Shown here piece by piece: positions 8,249 to 15,224 of a stretch of DNA of 64,000 nt. The notes below the pieces were generated by a model. It saw only the letters and a list, made by a program, of their open reading frames with translations, was not told the DNA's origin and searched no databases. The stretch spans positions 1 through 64,000 of the forward strand of contig JAPMTY010000007.1 of assembly GCA_026552835.1 (NCBI GenBank), given 5' to 3'. Made by a program: the position numbers and the translations under genes. This DNA is from Candidatus Methanoperedens sp. (GTDB lineage Archaea; Halobacteriota; Methanosarcinia; Methanosarcinales; Methanoperedenaceae). The stretch's first letter is position 1. Every line of letters begins with the position of its first letter.

Positions 8249-8847
8249 GCGAAGATAAGATCCCACGGTTTACAGAATTTGAAACCAAATACAGAACTGA
8301 AATTTCTCAGCTCCTGCCAACCAAAATCATCCTAGAATCTCTTCCAGACCTCCAGAAGTTCATCTACTGTCAGGGTCCAGACACTTATTACACCAAGCCA
8401 GACGGCTCCTTTGGTCGCTACAGACGCGGCCAATTCCCTTGGTCAGACAAGTTCGCTCAGTGGACGATCAAGCAGAAGCGTGAAGGTGCCAAAAACAACG
8501 TCCAGCGTTTCGAGTCCAATTGGCGCGTGGACGGCACTCCAGCAAATGAAATTGCAGCAGGTGCAGAGGCTGGAGGATACAAGTTCAATTTTGAGATCTG
8601 GAAAATGTGCCATATCTATTATTTCCCAGACGCCACCCTGGTTTTTTACACAGTCCGCGAAAAAGGCAGGACTGAGGTGGCCCACTTTATTGAAATCGAG
8701 GTCAAGGAAGAAACCATCCATGAACTCACCGAACAACAGGCCTGGGATGTCATCGCCAAGTATGAAAAGATATTGGAGCCAGTTGGAATCAGTCCTCAAA
8801 AGAGGCTTCGTAAGTCACTCTACGAAATGTACGTGAAGGAGCTGTAA
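8245..8847 (+). CDS. CYTH-domain (triphosphate tunnel) protein
   Basis: A 200-residue protein with the CYTH signature ExExK near the N-terminus (E11-F-E-T-K15), followed by alternating charged strands (TLVFYTVREKG, HFIEIEVKEE) of a triphosphate-tunnel fold. Known members hydrolyse inorganic triphosphate, thiamine triphosphate or RNA 5'-triphosphates, or make cAMP. An RNA 5'-triphosphatase or nucleotide hydrolase role is possible, but the substrate cannot be told from sequence. It overlaps the upstream gene by 4 bases and abuts the next one. Confidence 0.6.
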   Translation: MSEDKIPRFTEFETKYRTEISQLLPTKIILESLPDLQKFIYCQGPDTYYTKPDGSFGRYRRGQFPWSDKFAQWTIKQKREGAKNNVQRFESNWRVDGTPANEIAAGAEAGGYKFNFEIWKMCHIYYFPDATLVFYTVREKGRTEVAHFIEIEVKEETIHELTEQQAWDVIAKYEKILEPVGISPQKRLRKSLYEMYVKEL

Positions 8848-9105
8848 ATGCATTCTGATACTGGAAAGCTGTACAATGGAACCGAAGAAGAACTTAGCGC
8901 CCTGGAGAAGACCCTAGGGGACAAACTGAAAAGATTGGGCGAACAGGAATATGAGCATCTGAAGAAGATAGACCCTCCAACTCTGAGACCTGAAGAGCTT
9001 GCCCTCATGCGTTTCATCGAAGAGCGGAAGAGGCTCAAGGCTCCTCATAATGTTGCAATCCAGAACGCCTTCAGACTTGGTTTCAGGGCTGGCCGTGAGA
9101 GTTAA
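8848..9105 (+). CDS. small hypothetical protein
   Basis: An 85-residue charged, helical unknown protein (EEELSALEKTLGDKLKRLGE...). The ATG directly follows the CYTH gene stop. The ending FRLGFRAGRES resembles the tail of many small phage proteins. Function unknown. Confidence 0.6.
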   Translation: MHSDTGKLYNGTEEELSALEKTLGDKLKRLGEQEYEHLKKIDPPTLRPEELALMRFIEERKRLKAPHNVAIQNAFRLGFRAGRES

Positions 9106-9107
9106 CC

Positions 9108-9809
9108 ATGAACAAATATCCCCTCGATGCTCAAGGAATAGAGGAAATTAGTCGGGACATGCTGGAGCATGACCGTGCCCAAAGACACTTAATTGAATCA
9201 CTTTGCGCTCTTATTCAAGAGGTTGTAGATGAAGGCGGCATAGAAGAAGATAGTGGGTGGTTTGACACCGCTCAAGTGGCTTTGAAAGAGATGCGGCAGA
9301 GAAGTTTTGATTTCGAGAACCATCGCTTCAACCAAAAGAATGGTCACAATGTTGGATCAAAGTCTCCCTACAAGGGAGGACCGATTGACATAGCCATGGA
9401 AGCTCAGCTGAATCAGGCCGAAGCGGGCTTCGGGGAACCTTGGACTGAAGAGGAATTAGCTAAGCACTTCAACGAAAAGCCTCCTCAGAAAAAGAAAAAG
9501 CTCACTGAAAAGGCCTTGAAAAAGATGAGCTTGGAAGAGATTGAAGCTTGGGAAAAATCTCAAGACAGCTCCAACGACATCTACAAGGTATCGGCTAGAA
9601 TCAAGAATTTGGCCCGCGTCGGAGGCGCTGCCCTCACGCCTGCTGGCGACATGCTTTGCAACACTTTCACCCACGTCGTCAAGGCTTTCTATGATTTTGC
9701 AGAGACTATTCAGGACAAGGAAACTAAGATCAAGCTGATCGAATTGGTCAAGAAAAATGAGGGCATGCCCGCAACCCTGATCGCTGCTCTGAATGCTGGC
9801 GTGAAATGA
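9108..9809 (+). CDS. hypothetical protein
   Basis: A 233-residue unknown protein with a Lys-rich central helix (KPPQKKKKLTEKALKKMSLEEIEAWEK). The centre is likely disordered between two helical parts. It overlaps the aminotransferase start by 4 bases (ATGA), so the two are translationally coupled. Confidence 0.65.
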   Translation: MNKYPLDAQGIEEISRDMLEHDRAQRHLIESLCALIQEVVDEGGIEEDSGWFDTAQVALKEMRQRSFDFENHRFNQKNGHNVGSKSPYKGGPIDIAMEAQLNQAEAGFGEPWTEEELAKHFNEKPPQKKKKLTEKALKKMSLEEIEAWEKSQDSSNDIYKVSARIKNLARVGGAALTPAGDMLCNTFTHVVKAFYDFAETIQDKETKIKLIELVKKNEGMPATLIAALNAGVK

Positions 9810-10783
9810 CTTTCAATCTAGGTTGGGGCAATGCAGTAGCTGTTCGTCACGCCTTCTTGGCTGGAATGCCTAAGTCTATCTCGTTTGAGATGAACGACGC
9901 CAATCTGAATTACACTAAACATGAAGGCAATGCCAAGCTCATTGAGATCACCAAGTCTGTTCTTGAGAGACAACTAGGGCATACTTACCAGCACATTTTG
10001 CTAGCCAATGGGGCGTCTGGAGCGGCCACGCTGGTAATGCGGGCTTATGCTCAAAAGGGCTATAAAACAGCCCTAACTAGAATGACACCTTACTTTCCAG
10101 TCTATCCCGCCATGGTAGAAAGTGCTGGCCTCATCCATTCGGATATGAGGTATTACCAGCAATCCAAAAAACCTATTGCTCTCATTGACTCTCCATCTAA
10201 CCCAGAAGGCGACATCACCGATTTTGGCGCTCTCGCCCACACCCCAGTCATTTGGGACGCCGTGTACCACAGCAACGTTTACACCTACAGGAAATTTGGG
10301 CCAATAACACATGACGTGGTGGTTGGCAGTTACAGCAAGCTTCTGGGTCTCAATGGCTTACGGACTGGTTGGATAGCAACAGATGATTACTTGCTCTTTG
10401 AAAGGCTCAAGAATGTGGTTTCCGCAGAATATTGCGGGCTCAGTAGCGCTAGTGACGCCATCCTTCTTGAAGTTTTGAAGGACTACAAAGACCCCAAATT
10501 TTGGGATCTTTTTGAGTTTAGAGCCAGAAGAAATCTAGACTCTAACAGAGAAGAGTGGAGTAAATTAGAAAGGTATTTTGCGTTTGCAATTCCGTCTAAT
10601 GGAATGTTTCACTACACTCCTATGGATGCGCAATGCAAGGCTCTAATGCAAAAGTCCAATATTGAATGGACAAGCGGGCACTCTCTGGGTACAGACGATA
10701 ACTACGGTCGCTTCAACATTGGCCAAGACTGTAAGATCGTTCGAGCAGCCGTCAAAGAAGTACTCAAGAACGATAGACGCTAG
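9806..10783 (+). CDS. PLP-dependent aminotransferase (fold type I)
   Basis: A 325-residue class I/II aminotransferase-like enzyme. ANGASGAATLVMRAY matches the PLP-phosphate-binding start of the large domain, SPSNPEGDITD the conserved Asn-Pro region, IWDAVYHSNVY the Asp/Tyr pair contacting the cofactor, and GSYSKLLGLNGLRTGW the Schiff-base Lys with the conserved Arg after it. It is shorter than typical family members (about 380-400). Such enzymes are rare in phages. Possible roles are making an amino sugar or amino acid for capsular or DNA modification, but the substrate is unknown. It converges with the methyltransferase gene (4-base overlap of the ends). Confidence 0.8.
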   Translation: MTFNLGWGNAVAVRHAFLAGMPKSISFEMNDANLNYTKHEGNAKLIEITKSVLERQLGHTYQHILLANGASGAATLVMRAYAQKGYKTALTRMTPYFPVYPAMVESAGLIHSDMRYYQQSKKPIALIDSPSNPEGDITDFGALAHTPVIWDAVYHSNVYTYRKFGPITHDVVVGSYSKLLGLNGLRTGWIATDDYLLFERLKNVVSAEYCGLSSASDAILLEVLKDYKDPKFWDLFEFRARRNLDSNREEWSKLERYFAFAIPSNGMFHYTPMDAQCKALMQKSNIEWTSGHSLGTDDNYGRFNIGQDCKIVRAAVKEVLKNDRR

Positions 10784-11724
10784 ACTCTTTTGAAAATAGA
10801 ATCTACACTGCAGGTCATGTTCTCGCCGAACAGGTCCACATACTTGGTGTCTACTAGGTATCGGTCTCTCTTGTCGAACAAGAACTTGCCCATAGCGTTC
10901 TCCTTAATGATAAAGCTGTCTTCTACCACCAGATAGTCTCCAGGCCGCATGAATTGGTCGAAGAACGTCATAACCCCAAGGACGTTTACGTGAGCATCTT
11001 CGATCACGAGCCATGGATGCGGTAGGCCTTTAATTTCGTCGGCAATTTGCTCTATGTTATTGCAATCTGCCTGCACGAAGCGAACTCCAGGATAAGAGAT
11101 AGCTGGAGGTTTGATGTCAAACGATAGGACCTGTGTTGGCACGTCGAGCATTTTTGCCACGTCTGCTAACCAGACAGCAGATCCGCCAGAGCCAAGCTCG
11201 ATTATCGTTCGTGGTCGGATCTCTTCTATCATCTGTTGATAGATACCTAGATCGAACGCGGTTTTGAACAGAGTATACCCTTTCCATCTCAGGTTTGTCC
11301 CATTACCCTGACTGTGGGTCATAACCATAGCGAAAAGATCTCTCGCGCCAGAAATGCTTTGTGCCATCTTGCCTGAGATTCCCTTGCGCACAAAATAATC
11401 GACAAATCTTCCCATTTGATGGCGCTGTACCAAACTTATGAGAACTCTCCGCTCTCCAAGCGTGATGAACGCATCGACCTTTAAAGCATTAGCCAGATTG
11501 AGCAGGCCGTTATCAAAGAAATTGCCGAAACCGTCTTGGGCTGCAATTCGCTCCTCCGATTCTAGGAATAGCCTTGCTAAGCCACTCCTGAAATCTTGTT
11601 CGGACAGATCAGGAGGAGATGGATACTCTGCCCACAGGTGCGAAGTGGGATGGTCGATCAAATACTGTTTGCGTTCTGCGTCTACTTCTAGGCTACAGTC
11701 CAGGCAGCGCCACAATGATTTCAT
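10780..11724 (-). CDS. CmcI-type (cephalosporin hydroxylase family) SAM methyltransferase
   Basis: A 314-residue protein whose C-terminal half reads like the CmcI/rhamnosyl O-methyltransferase family: IIELGSGGSAVWLADVA (SAM motif I), VLSFDIKPP (motif II), VRFVQADCNN, PWLVIEDAHVN, then GDYLVVEDSF and a SVDSIFKR end. These enzymes usually O-methylate sugars or small hydroxylated compounds. The N-terminal 130 residues are unfamiliar and begin with CLDC, perhaps a metal site. The start overlaps the stop of the dioxygenase gene (ATGA), so the two are co-translated, suggesting hydroxylation followed by methylation of one target. They are the last genes of the tail-fibre operon. Confidence 0.7.
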   Translation of the reverse strand: MKSLWRCLDCSLEVDAERKQYLIDHPTSHLWAEYPSPPDLSEQDFRSGLARLFLESEERIAAQDGFGNFFDNGLLNLANALKVDAFITLGERRVLISLVQRHQMGRFVDYFVRKGISGKMAQSISGARDLFAMVMTHSQGNGTNLRWKGYTLFKTAFDLGIYQQMIEEIRPRTIIELGSGGSAVWLADVAKMLDVPTQVLSFDIKPPAISYPGVRFVQADCNNIEQIADEIKGLPHPWLVIEDAHVNVLGVMTFFDQFMRPGDYLVVEDSFIIKENAMGKFLFDKRDRYLVDTKYVDLFGENMTCSVDSIFKRV

Positions 11725-12374
11725 AATTCAGTCGTAAGGAACGTGGTAATGATGAACTTATCGCCTGAAGTGGGAGTTATACCTCTATGTGTGTATGCGC
11801 CTTCTGTTGGAAAGATCAATACTTTTCCAACTTCTGGCTTGATCTTTATGTTCTGATACCAAAACTCAGTCTCGCCGTCTGATTCAACTTCATTCAGGTA
11901 CAAGATAATTGCCATTTTACGGCCAGGTCGCCAGTCTACATGCCAGTGATAGAAGCCACCTGGCACATAATGTTGTATCTGGTATCCTGTATCCCTGATA
12001 GGGTCTATGAAAAATAGCGGAATTATCTTAGAAACCGCACCGATTAAGACTTGAAATCGTTCGGCAACCATGGTGTCCAGCTCTGTGGATTCTACATCGA
12101 CCTTTTTCATCTCTAGGTCTGTGCAATTTTTGATCCGCCGAACGCCTCCCATAGTTTTGCCAGGCTGAGTTCGTTCTGGGTGATTCTTGAAATAGCTGAT
12201 CACTCTAGAACATTCATCGGGAGTAAAAAGGTTGCGCACCGTAAGGATGCACGTCCCAGCTTTTTCCTCTTTAAGCGTGATTCCATCTAGGGTAACTTCT
12301 CCGCCGCACAAACGTATGCCCTTGGCTATATCGTTGTCGTAGGGATCACCAACGTTTTCGCTTAGTAAGTCCAT
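11721..12374 (-). CDS. 2-oxoglutarate/Fe(II) dioxygenase, prolyl-4-hydroxylase type
   Basis: A 217-residue oxygenase. The iron ligands are visible as H145-V-D147 (in FYHWHVDWRP) and H196 (AYTHRG), with K206 (SGDKFIITTFL) as the likely 2-oxoglutarate anchor; the spacing and ESDGETEF loop match prolyl-4-hydroxylase-like enzymes. It would hydroxylate a protein or small-molecule side chain. It lies in the same strand and block as a fibre protein with a collagen-like Gly-Pro repeat, a natural substrate for such an enzyme (inference). The start ATG 12374 has no Shine-Dalgarno site and sits 6 bases after an extended -10 element, so the mRNA may be leaderless. Confidence 0.8.
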   Translation of the reverse strand: MDLLSENVGDPYDNDIAKGIRLCGGEVTLDGITLKEEKAGTCILTVRNLFTPDECSRVISYFKNHPERTQPGKTMGGVRRIKNCTDLEMKKVDVESTELDTMVAERFQVLIGAVSKIIPLFFIDPIRDTGYQIQHYVPGGFYHWHVDWRPGRKMAIILYLNEVESDGETEFWYQNIKIKPEVGKVLIFPTEGAYTHRGITPTSGDKFIITTFLTTEL

Positions 12375-12380
12375 GGTTAG

Positions 12381-12391
12381 ACTATATCACA
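12381..12391 (-). promoter_or_regulatory. extended -10 promoter of the dioxygenase gene
   Basis: On the minus strand the bases read TGTGATATAGT: an extended -10 (TGnTATAAT type) ending exactly 6 bases before the ATG. The transcript would begin at or next to the start codon. The same spacing occurs at 38530 and 39093. Confidence 0.45.
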
Positions 12392-12398
12392 GAACGCG

Positions 12399-12980
12399 TT
12401 AGATTTTGATGATATAATTTACGTTGGCGTTTACAGGACGAGACTCGTTGCCGCTTGGCTGTGAAAAAGTGCCACTAGCTACAGCGTTGTTTTCGGTCGT
12501 AGTTTGGTTTTGGATACCCGCATTAGCTTGGTCGTTGGAGCCTACCGCTGAATTACCGCCGTTGGTGGGCGAGTTATTTTGGCGACCAATACGCTCTTGG
12601 GAACCAGAGTTGCTGTTTCCTACGAAATAGGTATGGCCGTGTGCATTGTGAACGTGTAAGTGCGTTTGGAAGGCGTGACCTTGAACAGATCCCACGTTGT
12701 CAGCGGAGTTACCGCCAGAAGCCATTGTAGTGCGTCCAGCTGCGTCTGGATCTCTTCCTTGGCCATGGTCCTGACCACGCAAAAATCGACCGCGATAGTC
12801 GGGAACGTTAAAGTGAGTACCATCAGCAGCGCCATGGGCGGTGCCAATATTGGCGAACAAAGCGGGATAATCAGTTCTTAAGTAAGAAGTACCATCGCAT
12901 AGGAGGTATCCCGTAGGAGCGGTCGTGCCGCCGAAGGCAAAAACAACACCAGCTGGTAAAATTAAGTCAGTTTGTGGCAT
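12399..12980 (-). CDS. tail collar-domain fibre protein
   Basis: A 193-residue protein with the phage tail collar domain: PAGVVFAFGGTTAPTGYLLCDG at the N-terminus, then FNVPDYRGRFLRG. Such domains occur at the base of short tail fibres (T4 gp12 type). The C-terminal half is rich in Asn, Gly, Ser and His (HLHVHNAHGHTY), which may bind metal ions as in gp12. I chose ATG 12980 (MPQTDLILP), which follows GGAGATTTAAT, over an upstream in-frame start inside the neighbouring gene. Confidence 0.85.
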   Translation of the reverse strand: MPQTDLILPAGVVFAFGGTTAPTGYLLCDGTSYLRTDYPALFANIGTAHGAADGTHFNVPDYRGRFLRGQDHGQGRDPDAAGRTTMASGGNSADNVGSVQGHAFQTHLHVHNAHGHTYFVGNSNSGSQERIGRQNNSPTNGGNSAVGSNDQANAGIQNQTTTENNAVASGTFSQPSGNESRPVNANVNYIIKI

Positions 12981-12981
12981 A

Positions 12982-14367
12982 TTAAATCTCCGCGTCCGCC
13001 GTCCACTCACCATTTACTGTGTATCCAGAACCAACTGTAAATGGAGTTCCAGTAGCGGTGATAGTGGCATAGAAATCGTTCTGTGAAGCTGAAGGGTTAA
13101 ATGTAGTCACATCTACTGATGTGATTGTGCCCACGCCAGATCCGTTGAGAGCTGGTTGCCACTGTCCGCCGCCACCGCCTGGACCAAAGAACGCGATCGT
13201 GGGCGTGGCACGCTTCCATACTTTAAAAGTAATGCCCTGGCATGTTACCTTAGAGGTTGTATAGGCTATGCCAGTAACGTGATAAAAGTTGCCGCTGTTG
13301 CTGGGAGCAGTTGTGATAGCGAAACTCTTCTCATAGTAACGTTGGCAGATAGCCAGTTCTTCTTCAATATGTCTTCCCATACGAGAAAAAGTGGCCGCTG
13401 TCTGGCCAAGGTTGACCATCGCTTGCTCGACCACAAATCCATTGTTGAGATCGTAGGTGTTGCCAGATGAAACGGTCAAGATACGAATTCTTACACCAAC
13501 CACACCAGCCGTTGTTGGGAGGGTGCCGATGGATTGATTCAAAATCGATCCAGGGACAAAAGTAGATGTATTGACTGTCACAGACTGTTCGCTACCCAAT
13601 GCGGTGGTCACTTTGGCTTCGCTTGTAGCGTAGAAGAATTGCAAGCCTACCGCCGTAACGTTTCCAAGCGCCTTAATCCTAGCAGAGAAGGATGCAACCT
13701 GATTATACAGTTCGATGCTATTGCTATTACCAATCGTCTGGTATAGTTCAGTTCCGTTAGCCTGCGCGGCAGTTGGAGCGGTAGTGATTTGAACTTTCGC
13801 ACCAAACAAAGATCCATCTGTTACGCCAGCTACCTGTGAGAAAGTAATTACGCCGTTGGTGCCTAGTGAATTCTTCACATACCAGCGATCAGCTTGATAG
13901 GTTGAGACGGTATTGGCGATTGTGACTGAGGTTCCGCGTTGCCAGAAATCAAAATTGCCGTTTGCCAGAAAGTTTTTTGGAATTGCCGCCGTGTTCTGAT
14001 TTACAGAAGCACTCAATGTGGCTAGCGAATAATTGGATTGAGCAACACCCAAGTTCAAGGCAATGATGTTCAACCCAGCCGACAGAGCCGCAGTCAATGT
14101 AACCTGACTGGAAGTGTTGTTTGGCTGGACGTTCGTGAAGGTGAAGTCGTTCGACGCACCTTCAGATAGCACCTTACCGTTGATGATTAGGACGAAATTG
14201 TTCTTATTGGCCTGATCAACCGCAAAAGAAAGGTTGATGATCGTCTGACTAGAAGTCGAAGTCGCCGTGTATTTATTTGTGACTAGATTGGTAGGAAACT
14301 GCGGAACATCAGAACCTGTCAGCTGCTTCGCGTTTGCTCTACTATTTACCGATTTAGTAATTGGCAT
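12982..14367 (-). CDS. tail fibre protein
   Basis: A 461-residue fibre protein. It has an N-terminal beta region with FVLIINGKVLSEGASNDFTF (a module repeated in other fibres here), then NGNFDFWQRG (residues 137-146) and YQADRWYV, which open a jelly-roll-like carbohydrate-binding domain seen in phage tail proteins. The C-terminus ends with a beta-rich region. It is followed immediately by the collar protein gene. It probably forms part of the receptor-binding apparatus. Confidence 0.8.
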   Translation of the reverse strand: MPITKSVNSRANAKQLTGSDVPQFPTNLVTNKYTATSTSSQTIINLSFAVDQANKNNFVLIINGKVLSEGASNDFTFTNVQPNNTSSQVTLTAALSAGLNIIALNLGVAQSNYSLATLSASVNQNTAAIPKNFLANGNFDFWQRGTSVTIANTVSTYQADRWYVKNSLGTNGVITFSQVAGVTDGSLFGAKVQITTAPTAAQANGTELYQTIGNSNSIELYNQVASFSARIKALGNVTAVGLQFFYATSEAKVTTALGSEQSVTVNTSTFVPGSILNQSIGTLPTTAGVVGVRIRILTVSSGNTYDLNNGFVVEQAMVNLGQTAATFSRMGRHIEEELAICQRYYEKSFAITTAPSNSGNFYHVTGIAYTTSKVTCQGITFKVWKRATPTIAFFGPGGGGGQWQPALNGSGVGTITSVDVTTFNPSASQNDFYATITATGTPFTVGSGYTVNGEWTADAEI

Positions 14368-14379
14368 ATTTTCTCTCTA

Positions 14380-15222
14380 TTACGTTGCGAAGTATTCCGT
14401 GGTTTCGATGATACCGCCAGACCCTGTACCGCCACCGCTTCCGCCTGTGCCGCCTGAGCCTGCTGCGCCGATTGCCATAGAGTACGTTGCCGTTGGGCTC
14501 AGAAGTATCCCTGAGACAAATCCGCCCGCTGCTCCGCCGCCACCACCAGATCCACCAGTTGTTGCTCCGCCACCGCCACCTGATCCGCAGTTGTTGTCCG
14601 CGTTGGTGCCGCTGGCGCTACCGAAGCCACCCTTACCAGCACCGCCTGGCCACGTAGACGCTCCGCCGTTACCACCCGACCCACCACCTGACACGTTAGC
14701 GCCAGAAGGATTGCCGTCGTTGCCCCTAATGGTAACGCTTAAAATTGAACTGGTAATTGCTGAAGCGCTTCCGCCTACGCCACCTGATCCACCAGTAGCT
14801 CCGCCGCCACCACCGCCAGCGGTGCCGCCGTTAAACGTGGTATTTCCGCCACCGCCACCGTTGGTAGGTGAGGGAGCGCCTGCTCCACCGCCGCCACCAC
14901 CGCCACCATGCATTCTGATGGACACAGAGATAGGGGCGAAAACAGTAGAAAAAGTCAAGGTTGCATCGCCAGAACCGCCAGTTTTCGTAAGCGTACCAGA
15001 AGATGTTGGAGCGCCAGAGCCATTCATGATGACCTGATTTGCGCTAGAGACGGTCGCGTATACAGTATACGTGACACCGTTGTTGGTGTAGGTCGCGCCT
15101 ACGGTAGCGCTACCAGTTTGAATTTGGAAAACATAGCTGCGGTTCCAAGTAGTACCAGCAGTGAAAGTTCTCACTACAGGGTAAACGTTTGGCTTAGTGT
15201 GTAGTCCGACAATTTTAGACAT
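14380..15222 (-). CDS. glycine-rich adhesin-like tail fibre protein
   Basis: A 280-residue protein. Residues about 40-90 hold the YTNNGVTYTV...GTLTKTGGSGDAT module shared with the fibre gene at 17876-19981. Residues about 104-260 are dominated by Gly blocks (GGGGGGGGAGAP, GGTAGGGGGGATGGSGG). This pattern recalls T-even gp38-type adhesins, where Gly-rich strands form a polyglycine II sandwich and the loops choose the receptor. It may be the fibre tip (inference). The plus strand of the Gly-rich part gives a long false Pro-rich frame. Confidence 0.65.
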   Translation of the reverse strand: MSKIVGLHTKPNVYPVVRTFTAGTTWNRSYVFQIQTGSATVGATYTNNGVTYTVYATVSSANQVIMNGSGAPTSSGTLTKTGGSGDATLTFSTVFAPISVSIRMHGGGGGGGGAGAPSPTNGGGGGNTTFNGGTAGGGGGGATGGSGGVGGSASAITSSILSVTIRGNDGNPSGANVSGGGSGGNGGASTWPGGAGKGGFGSASGTNADNNCGSGGGGGATTGGSGGGGGAAGGFVSGILLSPTATYSMAIGAAGSGGTGGSGGGTGSGGIIETTEYFAT

Positions 15223-15224
15223 GA

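Noticed and set aside
14267..15037. Long Pro-rich frame on the plus strand
   Set aside because: It is the antisense of the Gly-rich adhesin gene; GGN codons read backward give Pro. No ribosome-binding site.
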